DNA from: Cardinalis cardinalis
Lineage: Eukaryota > Chordata > Aves > Passeriformes > Cardinalidae
Reading direction: 5' to 3'
Assembly: GCA_014549065.1 (NCBI GenBank)
Contig: JACDOX010000141.1
Span: 286,884-350,883 of the forward strand
Length of the DNA stretch: 64,000 nucleotides
This document shows, one piece after another, positions 41,470-52,885 of the stretch; within the stretch, counting starts at the first letter, position 1; the number at the start of each line of letters is the position of its first letter. A program made the position numbers and the translations under genes. The notes under the pieces are model-generated. The model did no database searches and was not told where the DNA came from. It was given only the letters and a program-made list of their open reading frames with translations.

Positions 41470-41652
41470 TGGAATGCTGGAATGGTCTGCCTGGGGAGGT
41501 GGTGGAGTCACCATCCCTGGATGTGTTTAGAAAAAGACTGGATGTGGCACTTGGTGCCATGGTTAGTTCAGGTGTTAGGGCTGGGTTGGACTCGATGGTC
41601 TTGAAGGTCTCTTCCAACCTAGTGATTCTGTGTGTGTGTGGTTCTGTGTGTG
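41470..41652 (+). mobile_element. CR1 LINE 3' fragment with expanded TG tail
   Basis: This is the extreme 3' end of a CR1 non-LTR retrotransposon. The frame from 41469 still reads WNGLPGEVVESPSLDVFRK and then RLDVALGAMV, which is the C-terminal end of CR1 reverse transcriptase as known from birds. The short 3' untranslated part follows, with GGGTTGGACTCGATGGTC and TCTCTTCCAACC, then the terminal GATTCTGTG unit. The tail has grown into a TG microsatellite (about 41628-41652), with a second TTCTGTGTGTG unit. The copy is heavily 5'-truncated, as is usual for CR1, and cannot move. Confidence 0.93.
41628..41652 (+). repeat. TG microsatellite grown from CR1 tail
   Basis: The run TGTGTGTGTGTG is followed by GTTC and a second TGTGTGTG run. 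It sits exactly where the CR1 terminal units (ATTCTGTG type) should be, so it most likely arose from them by slippage. Confidence 0.75.
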
Positions 41653-44600
41653 AAAAGACTNGGGTTTTCAGTCTTTTCAGTCTCAGTTCTACTGATCATT
41701 CTCATGAAAAGCAGACAAGAATTTCATTTGAATTTTCACCAATTTCATTTGAAATTTGAAAGTAATCAGGTGGTAAAAGTGAGCTGTGACATCAAAATAT
41801 GTAAAAATTCAGAGGCTCACTCAATCACTGTGTCTGTTCTTCCTTTTTAATTCTAGCACTGTTTTTCCATCTTGATAAGTATATAAATAAATAACTACCT
41901 TCCTTATCCAGACCTTTCAGTGCTCTCCCTTGTATATACACAGCAAACAGAGGAAAAGATTATGAAAGGTAATTTGTCATTATCAAGTATGATTATCAAA
42001 TTGTGTCCAGGGTTAACTAGGAATATTCTGTTCTGCAGGGTAGAAAAAACCCCAACAAGTCGTTGTTTGGTGCAGGGTTTATTCCATAGTGTCTTACAAT
42101 GCTCAGGATCACTAGAGAGAAGAGGGTGTCCTTGCACTTCTTGAGCAGTCTAAAATCCTGGAGAGCCCAAGTTTGGGTGTGTATGAGGTACTCAGTCCTA
42201 CCGCTGGGACATCTCAGTTTCTGCAGACAGGCTCCTCCTTCCATGCCTGAAGAACTCTGTTCATTTCCTTAAAAAGTGGATTAGAGGAAAAGAAGGACTC
42301 ATAGACCCTTTCATTAGGAAATTAAGTAAGTACTTTCTTGGCATCTGGAGTGGGAATTAGTTTAATATTATGTAACACTTCCTCTGGTGGTGTTTTGATA
42401 GAGCCAAAATCCATTAATTGAATGAAACTCAGACTGCAACTTTATAAAACAAATTGCAGGAATTATGAAAAAAAAATGATAGCGACTTGATTTCAATTCC
42501 AAAGGCAAACATAAATCAAAATTAAAAAGTCACCCCTTAGGAGCATTTCCAGAGCACACTAGGTGGTGCTGTAATTCCAACAGCAATTGCTGAATGTGCT
42601 TTACTCCTGCTTTCCTGCAAAGGTAAAACTTGTTGCTTTTCTTAGAGTTCTAAAAATGTTTAAATTATAAATCTTTGCAGTGTTCTTTTAAGATGCTCTA
42701 ATGGATCTTTNTTTGGCAGGAGCAACACTGAAACCTTTATTTTTCATATTTTGATTTTTGGTATGGTGAAATAAAATCCAAAGCCTTTTGATCCTTATTT
42801 TACTTAGGACTAAGGTTTCAGATGTGGGTTTTCCTTCTGTTGGATATTTTTGGGAAAATCCTGGATGTCATGCTCAAATAATTCTACCGGAGACTGTAAT
42901 AATCTGTGCCTGCGTTGGTACCCCAACTTTTCCAACATCTGTAGAAGTGAATCACACTGCACATAGTCTGGAATAGGTCTCTCAGAGGAAGGAGAACACA
43001 TTGGATTTAGATTCTCACTGCTATCCATGTTACAGGTATTAGCCTTATGACCTCATATGTAGGAGGTGCTACTACTTGAAAAATGNCACTGGTCTTTGTG
43101 TTAAACTGGCAGCAGAGCTTCAGGTTTATCAGCTCTGCCTGGACCTTGTCTTGATCTTCCTGGAAGTTTGTTTTAGCTTGTTTAGCTGCTTACAGCAATT
43201 GCCTAATGAGAAGATGACCATGAATGGCTCATTCTATCTTTTGCTTAGCTTTGTGCAATTTTGTGGTACAGTGCCTCTTGTTACATAAAGTGCCCAATAA
43301 TAGGCAATAATATAATGAAACTGTTCTATATAGAATGCACTATGATTGACCCTGGAATAAAATGTAGGGTAGAGGGGACAGGGAATGACAGTAAAGCCTT
43401 TTAAATTATACTAGAGGCCCCAGTGCTATAAACCACTCTGTGTGGTCAGTCACTGGTCACCACAGAAATGCAGCCTGGGGACTGGTCAAAACCAGCGTTA
43501 GGGATTGCAAGGAGAACAGGGGAGAAGCATCCAATACATTAAAATATGCTGTGTACAGGGAATTTGGTTGTACTGTGGAATTGTAAACCAGTGGAACAAG
43601 CAATGTGTAGAGCATATTAGAAAGTGAAACAAAATTGTGCTATAGAGACCTTAGAGGGGAGGAAGAAAACCAACATCACACTTCTCCTTGAGAAGACAAA
43701 AAAGCAGTGATCAACTCACAGTCTTAATCAAAGGAAGGGTGGGATAACACCAAAAATAAGGTGTAGATACTAGTAACTGTGTGGATTCAATTTTAACTAC
43801 TACTTTGGAAGACTTTTCTATAATAATATTTTTTCCCTGATATTCTCTTTTTTTTCTCCCTGTAATAAGGAGTCATGGGCTAATAATAATTTCTTGATTA
43901 GATTGTTATGATTTAAGATTTACAAAAATGAGGTTTTAACCCATAAGGTGTTTTTTTATCCCATGCAAACTGTACAAATTCTAGCTCAACAACCTGATGG
44001 GCAGATTAGATTGTGATCTGGAAGCAACATCTCCAGCATTTTGATTGCACTGTTTTACTTCCCCCTCTTGGAGATCATTGCATGAGCGAGGGAAAGAAGA
44101 TGAAGAACATAATTTCAAGTGGAAGTATGAGTGATTGAGACTTCATACCTACCATGTATGTTTACAGATAATTAGGAACTCTTCCACAGCACTTTCTCAC
44201 TCTTCTGTACTCCAAGTGCGTGTATTTAAGCAAATATTCTACTATTGGCATACCTAATATGACTAATTGTTAGTAAGAATGGAAATTGAGTACAACTTTC
44301 AAAGCAAAAAAAAAAGCCACTGCAGGGCCGGATGAAATTATTTTGGAAATATTACCCATACTTCTTGTATGTATGGCTTTAAAAAATGATATGCATTCAC
44401 AGTGGTCCTATTAACATATCAGTAACAGCTGGAAATACTCTCCAGTCTTGATGTGAATTAGGAATCATGTGGGAAGATGTGAGAGCATTCCAGTTCAACA
44501 TTTAGATTAACAATTTTAGACAGTTTGAACCCATACCCTAGGAACAAATCAAAAGGCATATATAATTTTTAGCTCTGCACAAGTCATATATTACTTTACT

Positions 44601-47064
44601 GTATCAAAGTTTGTTCAGGTTATTTAAATAGAGCCCTTCTCTTGTCAAGTGTTCTGTATTAAACTATAGTTCCATGTTGACATTCATTAAGGAAAGATTT
44701 CATCAGATGTTTCCTATCACATCAGAAGGACTTTGCTTTGGGTAGGCAAATATTGCAGAAATTATCTCGGCTTAGCTGAACCTAAAAATAGTGAAGATTT
44801 AGGAGAATACCTTTTAAAATGCTTTGTATGCTGTCAGCACTGATTATTTTTGAGTTTTCTAAATTGTTTAAAACACAAAAATGCCAACTGTCTTCGGAAA
44901 CTCTTTGCTTCTACTTTTGCCTTTGAGTTTTCTGTCCAAAAACTTGTTTTATCTATTAACTTTATCTATTAAGGGGTGTTTCAATTCACCTTTCTAATGG
45001 TGCTTTCAGCTGATAAAATATTTGATTTCTGGAGAATATTTTGGTTTTTATGTTTGAAATGCAAAACTACGTGTAGTTAAAATAAATGTCTACTTTCTAA
45101 ATTGAACTAAAAGTGGAGAAATATATCCCANTTTATTATTGTTTTCCATTCTAATCAGAAAGTAATCATGCAGCAGTATATTTTCTGTTATTTCAAACTT
45201 CGTGTAAAAAATTTAACAATTTCCAGTCAATCATGCTCTCTTTTTCTCAAAAAATTTGACTCAGTTGGCTTGCTTCAACTGGTTTTGTAAGACTAATAGA
45301 AGCCTCAAAGCTTTTAAGTTCATACAGATTCATGAAAACTAACTTGAAAATTGGATATGAGTGATGCTTCCTGAGTAAAATGCTGAGGTATAAGGTTACT
45401 GAGACCCATGAGTAGATTCATCTGTGGGAAAAATCTCAACCTGAACATCTCACCATGGCACTCCTAGCCATAAGAATCTAAGTATGCTGAATTACACTAC
45501 TTTTTTAAGAGTTTCATCAATGTGTAAAGGCCTATTATTTTTTCATTCTGAAGAAAATATATATTTAAAATTCTCTATTAATGGATCAGTAGAAAGCAAA
45601 TGTTTTCCTCAGCATGCTCTTTCCTACCTGCAAAGCTGCTTCTGCTTGAAACTAAATCTTTACATCAGTCTCTGAAGCAAAATGTTTACTTTCAATGTAT
45701 CACAAAACCTAACATCATTCTTTTTTGCATCAGCCTAAAATCTGGTTCCTTAAAGTATTGTGGTGCTCCATGAGAGTTGAGATCATGTATCTCTTGCTTT
45801 CACTGTCTGTCTGCCAGGTTGCTCCTCTAGGCTATCTGAGCTCTGTGGCTCACAAATTGCATCCAGTTACTATGAAAGTTTTTTTTTATCACATTTTCAG
45901 GCTAATTTCAGTAGATGAGGAAAATTAGATAACTTGTAGTAAGTGGAATGAGATGGATTGTTACATCATGAAATATAGCATGCCAAGGTAAGGAAATGCC
46001 ATTTCCCATAGGAAATTGAAACAATGAACACCTATTTTGAGATGAGAAAGATGCTATCAGCTTATGTAGACAAAAGCTCATCATATCTCATAATTTTATG
46101 ATTNCACAATAAATATCATTAAAGATAAAACAGTCTCTTGTAGATAGTGCTTTTTACTGGTACTCTTCTAACAGCTTAATGAAGCAACCTTCAAAAGCCT
46201 CTGTAAGCACTTTGGAAAAGTTCATATTGCATCCTTCCTTGTTCCATAACTGTTCCTGCAAATTTTTGCCAAAACCTTTTTAGCTTTAGTTTCATATCCT
46301 CTACGTTGTTTTCACTCAGTTGACAAAAGGTGAAAGTTCTTTCTCTTGGTTTAAGAAGTAAAACACGTCCATAGTTATGCTCCTCTTAAATCTAGATGGG
46401 ACAAGTGTTTGGCCACTCTAGGGTTTTTATCTAACATTCTGTCTTTAAAGNAAAGGCTGGACACAGACTGTCATAAGCAGATATCACTTCAGGTCAAAGG
46501 GTCCATCAGACTTCCTTCTCTTTTGTACATCTCCCTTTGCTATCTGTCATGGTACTAATATTCTGCTAGAAAAAGAATCCAATACACTAAGATTTGGAAA
46601 TAGCTAATGTTTAGGGGAGTTTGACCAAATTTATAGAATTCTTTCTGCGAAAGATGATGATATTCAGTCATTGCCAACCTTCAGTAAAAAATACCATGTG
46701 TGCTTTAGTTTATTTCCTTAGCATACATCAAGGAAAATCTAAGGGTGCAGGGAAGCAAAACCAGAGAAAAATTAGGTGCAGTCTGTTTTTCACCTCCTCT
46801 GTCTGCCTCTGCCCCTTTCCCCAAGATTACATAAGATTAAAAAAAAGATGACTTTTGTGACTCTGAGGCACAAAAGGTTTTGAGAACNCTCAGGTAAGGA
46901 GAAGTTGATATTATTTATGTTCTTCTAATGCTGCCTTTTAAAGCAAATAAAAACATTAGGATATTATTATTTATAACTCATAACTTAGCATAAACCAAGC
47001 AAAACCTTAACCTAAACAATTCAGAGGTCTGGCAATCACTGGTTGTAGGAGGCTTAAGAAAGAC
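41653..47064. other. AT-rich unique noncoding sequence
   Basis: No gene is supported. A near-repeat of AATTTCATTTGAA occurs twice at about 41720-41752. The patch at 42.03-42.25 kb has frames of about 75 codons on both strands without recognisable content. A moderately GC-rich stretch at 43.38-43.70 kb could be an old unidentified repeat, but I cannot name it. Confidence 0.5.
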
Positions 47065-47826
47065 AAGTGTCAGATTCTGCATTGGGGATGGGGCAACCCT
47101 GGATGTACAGACAGAGTGGGAAATGAGGTGCCAGAGAGCAGTCATGTGCAAAGGGACCTGAGGGCCCTGGTTGAAGGCAAGTTGAACCTGAGTCAGCAGC
47201 NCCCTGGCAGCCAGGAGGGCCAACCCTGTCCTGGGGTGCATCAGGCACAGCATCACAGCTGAGGAAAGGAGGGGATTGTCCTGCTCTGCTTTGCACTGAG
47301 GAAGCCTCACCTTGAATATTGTGTGCAGTTTTGGGTGCCTTAATATAAAAAAAATACATCAAAATTCTAGAGAGCATTCAAAGACAGTCTACAAGGACAG
47401 TGGAGAGCCTGAGGGGGGAAGGCGTAAAAGGAGCAGCTGAGGTCACTTGGTCTGTTCAGCCTGGAAGAGACTGAGGGGAGACCTCAGTGCACTCTGCAAC
47501 TTTCTTGTGATGAGCAGAGGAGGAGCAGGAACTGATCTCTTCCTCCTGTTGACTAGTGACAGGACCAGAGGGAATGGCCTCAAGCTGTTTAGCTGGGATA
47601 TTAGAAAAAGGTTCTTCACTCAGAGGGTGGTTGGGTACTGGAACAGGCTCCCCAGGGAAGAAGCCACAGCACCAAACCTGACAGAGTTTAGGGAGCGTTT
47701 GGACAATGCTCTCGGGCACATGGTTTGACTCTTGGGGATGTCCTGTTCAGAGCCAGGAGCTGGGCTTCGCTGACCTTTGTGNGTCTCTTCCAACTCAACA
47801 TATTCTGTGATTCTATGATTCTATAA
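47065..47826 (+). mobile_element. CR1 LINE fragment, C-terminal reverse transcriptase and 3' end
   Basis: At about 760 bases this is the longest transposable element in the window. Translated pieces follow the order of CR1 ORF2: VQRDLRALVEGKLNLSQQ (about 47145), LAARRANPVLGCIRHS (about 47203), then in the frame starting at 47447 RTRGNGLKLFSWDIRKRFF, VVGYWNRLPREEA and LTEFRERLDNALGHMV. The reading frame is broken between the first and last pieces, and an A-rich insertion interrupts it near 47341-47355, so it is a pseudogene. The 3' end has TCTCTTCCAACTCAACA and the avian tail ATTCTGTGATTCTATG. It is 5'-truncated and lacks the endonuclease and the catalytic reverse-transcriptase motifs. Confidence 0.95.
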
Positions 47827-49321
47827 CAACTCAATTGTTAGCTTGAATAGTAGGAATCCAGATATGCAAACAGTATCATTTCCATCTGAGAATAGTTTTT
47901 AATTAACCCATCTGTTCAGGGATTTTTGCCTAGTTGCCTGTAACTTTANCTCTTTTCAATTTAGACTTATTAGAAAATAATAGTAAGATTTTAAAAAAGC
48001 AGACAACTCTGAGAACGAATCTGCAGCTTTATAGAAATCTGTCAAATTTAGGGCTGGGGAACTGTGTTCAGAATCCATGCCATAACAAAATTCCTAACAT
48101 ATTTTGCACGCTAATCACAGATATCAAGGTGCCCTAAATGTGTTAGTCAGGCTTATCCTCCAGCTTACACTTATTTGAAAGTATTAGTTTCCTCCTTTTA
48201 GGTCCAGACTTTATTGAAGTTACTTAGAAACTTGCATTAGTAATGCAGGATTGCAGTAATTTATATATATATATTTAAAAGTTTTTCAATTTATCAGTTC
48301 TCAAGTTTTGAAAAGCTAGAACCACTTTGAATTCTTAAAAAAAGAGAAGAATTTGGGTACTTAAATTCAGCANTGAGCTCAGTTATATACACCATCAAAA
48401 ATAGTCATCATTACTGCAAGATAACAATGGATACCCAGGCTANGTAATACTTATTACTCTTACATCTTTAGAGACTAAAAATGAACATTCAAAAGCCCTT
48501 AGTGTAGAAGTCCAACAATGTCACTTTTCATTTATATCACTGAGATGGAGAATNGGCCACAGAAAATTTATTTCAGCAGAAAACATACGATGTACAGGAA
48601 ATATGCAAATATACTCATTCTGTTAACAATTTTCATTTGCCTTTCAACCCAGAAGAACTTGGAAGTTTTAAAACTTTCAAAAGGCAATTTGTAAGAGCAA
48701 CTTAGATCTGAGTTGTGGTCAATTTGCCAGATCTTCATTGCTGCGACACTTTGAGTGTTTTACAGTAATTTAGTTTATTTTAAGNTGCCATAAAAGACAC
48801 AGGATGAAAATACTTAAGCTGTTAATCTAAATTTTATTTCTGTGGGAGTGATGGTTATGCATTCACTTTATAAAGAAAACTAAGAAGGATCACTAAAACT
48901 AAGATGATCATTTATTCAAATAAAGCACGTAATATTGCTTTGAATAAATACAACTTTTAAATATTTCAAGTTCTGAAGGTCAGGAAATAACTCACATGAT
49001 CAGTTTAATTCCTTCTCAAAATATGTTAATGGGGTGTAAGCATAAAGTAGAAAGAAGCAAACAAGGATGGAATAAATACTTGTATATGTGACTGTTGCAC
49101 TGGCTTGAAACTTGTTAACTCAAGTTGAACTAACTCTTTTCTGCTTATTCATGAAGATTAGGAATGGACCTTGCATAAATTGGCCATATTTTAGGAGATC
49201 TATTGATTTTTTCTTTGATTTTTTTCCTAACAGCATCGCCACAGCAGAACAGGCTGTGGCTCACTTTTTGTAGAGTTTTCTGGTTTGTGCAATCGAACTG
49301 CAATGATAATAGCTGTGACTA
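47827..49321. other. AT-rich unique noncoding sequence
   Basis: No gene. A TA run of about six units lies at 48262-48274. Single N bases are fairly frequent (for example 48372, 48443, 48554, 48785). No other repeat was recognised. Confidence 0.55.
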
Positions 49322-49762
49322 TTAGCTGGCTTGAAATGTAACCCTGTTAAANATCAACCAAAGCCTTCCACAGAAGGCTGCTGTGTTCTGCTGGTGCGTG
49401 ACTTNGCTGTTTACAGAAAACTGACTGGCTGTTTCTGGCTGTTTACAAAGCGGCTCTGAAGGTTTACTTAGCAGTGGTCTGCTTTCAACAAAGCTGTGTG
49501 CACGATTTCCNACTGCTTTTTTTTTATTCCCCTCTTTTTTTTGGACTTCCATGANAAGGGGGAGCAGTTTAACTTTATTTAGGACTCTGTTCCACTTGGT
49601 CTTGGAGCTTATTTTGGAAGAAAGCACGTGCCTTTCTAGAGGAATTATCTTCTGGGCATTTGTGAAGGCTTTAGATTTGTTGTCACCTACCTCAATTTTA
49701 AATCCCAAAGCTGACCTGAAAGGGGCTGCTCCAGGTTTACTTTTATATTTTATTACTTGCAT
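49322..49762 (-). other. 146-codon open frame, possible exon (unproven)
   Basis: This is the longest open frame in the window that is not explained by CR1 or by the gap. It is open from an ATG at 49762 to a TAA at 49322-49324. The middle reads KAFTNAQKIIPLERHVLSS, SKTKWNRVLNKVKLLPL and KPSEPLCKQPETASQFSVNS. It is rich in lysine and serine with no membrane segment or family motif that I know. A splice-acceptor-like CCCCTTTCAG precedes 49715 on this strand, and a donor-like GAGGTAGGT follows soon after, so splicing signals do not clearly support one exon. Part of the lysine content comes from two poly-T runs on the plus strand. In DNA this AT-rich, one such frame in 64 kb is not far beyond chance. 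Three codons contain N. Confidence 0.2.
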
Positions 49763-52656
49763 TTAGTGGGATTTAGTATTGTTAGAAGGTCCTCAGTAAA
49801 CAAGAGGGTGACAGCAGCACACATTTTTTTCACCACTTTTGCCCCACAATCCATAAGAATCAATTGTAGTAGTTTGTCTTTTTCTTAGATTGTTCTGAAA
49901 TGTAATCNTACATGTCTAATAATATATTTTACTCCTTAAAAATAGTTCTTCACTTGACTGCATTTTTTTTCCTATTAAGTTTATTCATCAGTTCGCAACT
50001 CTGTGGCATGATACCATGGCTGACCTCTCCTGATGTGTCACCTCTCACATTCCTGCAGCAAAATTGTCTCCCCCAATGATAAATTTAGGATAGAACAGTT
50101 CTCTCCATTCACAAATTTGACCATTAAAAAAAAAAAAAAGTCTGTACTTTCTCCTGCTGAATCAAGTAGAAAGGGGCTTGGATTGTGAGGAAAAAACCTT
50201 CTTTTGTAAACAAATCTGCCAAATTACTCCATTTCATTGTAGGAAATACCTAACTCTTCTTATATCCTCAATAATATGATTTTTTTTCCTTGGTTTCACA
50301 GAACTGAAAGTTAGTCTTTATATTAATTAAGGAAATGATAACGTGAAAATTGAAGTAGACATGCATTACTTGTTTGTTATTCCATCTCTGATGGAATCCA
50401 CTGAGGAAACCAGGTGCTTTGAGGTGGAGAGGACAGGCTGGAGGCCATAGGAATCTTATTTAAAAGGACCTTGCTGTCATATTAAGTCAGAACTGTAAAA
50501 TAAAGGTAGGTAATTTTATATTTTGTGAGAAAAGTATTTTAGATTATTTCAGTACTTCATTGTTCTGAACTAAAATTTTTAAACTTCTGAATGTGTGAAG
50601 AGTTTTGGAGCACGTCTATTCCTGGATAGCTATTTTGAGATACATTTAACCGTGTGACAAAATGTGATAAATGCATAATCTCATTTAAAATTTTTGGTCT
50701 TCATTATCCTTATACCTTGGATGTGAGCAATGAAGGCAAATTACTTTTATGAGATACAATTTAATTACCATAGAATATCTTGGGTCAAAATGACCCATAA
50801 GGATCATAGTAAATCTTTCAGTGTGTTTGCTGTTTCAGGTTGTGTACCTGTGGTGATTCTTCAAATTTCTATNGTTCCTTCTTCTTACAGTATACAGAAT
50901 AGAAATTTAAATCTTAGAATATAAAGAAGGAAAAAAAAGAGTAAATAATGGCAGACATAGACAATTTCAACCTTTGTTTCCAAAATCACAGTAGATTGTT
51001 GCAGATTCATCACTTGGAATCATGAGTATCATAACAAAAATATGTGGTGGGGAGGGCAAAAAAACGTTAATAATAAAATCAACATTTGTATTTCTCAGCA
51101 TTATGAGATGAAATACATTACTGCTTCAAGGTTGATTTAATAAATAGTATTCCTCAATCATCTAACTTAAAACTGGTACTACTTGATATTAATTAATGCC
51201 TTGAATAACAGAATAAAAAAAATGTGTAGGATATTTTCAGATAACAATGACTTAGAAGGAAGTCATAAAGCATAGAGGGTGAAAGATTATGATGTTTTTT
51301 AAAAACACATGAAAATATTTCAGAAACGTGTAATAGAAGGAAAAGGTTAGTAGAAGTGTTCAAGCTGAAATACATTTACCTAATTAGAAACTATGGCAAA
51401 ATAATTCAAATTTGCAAAGATAGTAGTCTAGCTCAATAAAAATATTGAAGAGATGAAGTATGTGCATGGAGCTGGGAAAAGTGATCTGAACTCACTAAAA
51501 TGCTGCACTAGGTTGCTGACCCTTGGAAAACAGGTGCTCTTCAGCACTGGCTTGTGATATGTATCCATGTAGCNCTTCATAAAATCAGTTTCAAAGTCAT
51601 ACAAGTGTTGAAATCCCAGTCCTGAAAGTTATGNATTTGAATGGTTGGAAGTTAAATGTCATTAAAGATGGAAAATAACACTGAAATTTANGCACATATA
51701 AAACCTTGCTGTCAGCCCCGTCTATGAAGAACAATGGACAGCTGACATAGCTTTCAAAAGACAATGGAAGGAAATGCCTTCAAGAGAACTGTAAAGAAAA
51801 GCTTTTTAAAATAGCCCTTAAGACTTTTTTGACTCTGCCTTCAGTTCTGCCATAAGTATCTCAGGACGCAACTCAAATAGTGATGTTGAGGAGCTTTGTG
51901 TGTGGATGTTGAATAAGGCTATGGTGCAACTTTAGANTGCACAGAAGCATGAACTATTTCTTCATGAAGTCACAGACCCGAAGAGGGAAATTCTAGTCCA
52001 TTTTCCTATGGGTACCAATAGGTGAAATAAAATCAAATAATTGCCTTGAGACTTTGTTTCAAAGGAAGTCAGCTATGGGGTAAGAAATTTGACTAGACAG
52101 AGCTACCCATGTGGTAGGCATCTACTCCTGTTAACCCTATACAGCTGTTGGCATGAGTCTGTGTCACCTGCAGATAACTTCTGCACACTGCTGTCNAGTG
52201 ACACTATCTTGATGTCACCACAATGTATCAGTATGTAACTGAAAATATAATTTAGTTCATAGGCAAGCATAAGGATAATTTGCGTAAATTTTGAAAAGTA
52301 TCTTCAATTAAATTTAAAAAACCCCATCAGCTTTTATCAGCACTCAACAGTATTTCTCATCAGACTGTGTGCAATCAGAATTGCCACCTAAAGCCTTTTG
52401 ACCATAATNTTTGTAGTTCCTTCCTCTTCTCTACTGGGAAGCTTTAAATAATAGTTGCACTTACTGTCTTTACTCAGCAGAATATGTACAAGCAATGATT
52501 TGGGAGATTTATTGTATTTAATTTCTCCCCTCTGAGCAGATTTTTGAGTCTTTCTTTGCTTGTCAAAGAACAGATTATTACAAGCCAAAGGAGGGAACTT
52601 GACGCATTCCTTACAGTTTAGAAAGTGTATGAAGTTTCACGTACTGCAAATAAATA
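49763..52656. other. AT-rich unique noncoding sequence
   Basis: No gene. A run of 14 A lies at 50126-50139. A short stretch at 51965-52000 is weakly similar to a CR1 tail but too short to call. No other repeat recognised. Confidence 0.55.
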
Positions 52657-52885
52657 TGTGCAGCTGGTTGACTCTGGCTGGACACCAGGTGCCCACCAAA
52701 GCCACCTTATCACTCCCTTTCTCAACTGGAGAGGAGAGAGAAAATATAACAAAAAGCTTGTGGATTGACATAAGGGCAGGCAGAGATCATCAGCAGGTAC
52801 CCTCATGAGCAAAATAGACTTGGCTTGAGGGAATTAGTTAAATTTGTTACCAATCAAATCAACATAGGATAATGAGAAATAAAAC
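52657..52885 (-). mobile_element. avian endogenous-retrovirus LTR 3' part
   Basis: Read on the plus strand this is the reverse complement of the 3' part of an avian ERV-type LTR. Landmarks are GACTCTGGCTGGACACCAGG, TGCCCACCAAAGCCACC, GAGAGAGAAAATATAACAAA, TTGTTACCAATCAAATCAA and GATAATGAGAAATAAAAC. On the minus strand the element would end at about 52657 with GTCAACC then CTGCACA, so it has the same terminal layout as the LTR at 18954 but belongs to a different subfamily. Only the last 230 bases or so of the LTR are left. No internal retroviral sequence is seen. The family match is from memory. Confidence 0.78.

Noticed and set aside
47456..47719. 87-codon minus-strand frame
   Set aside because: Shadow of the plus-strand CR1 ORF2 remnant.
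51965..52000. CR1-tail-like words (GTCACAGACC, GGGAAATTCTAGTCCA)
   Set aside because: Too short and too diverged to separate from chance by eye; a profile search against CR1 tails would decide.
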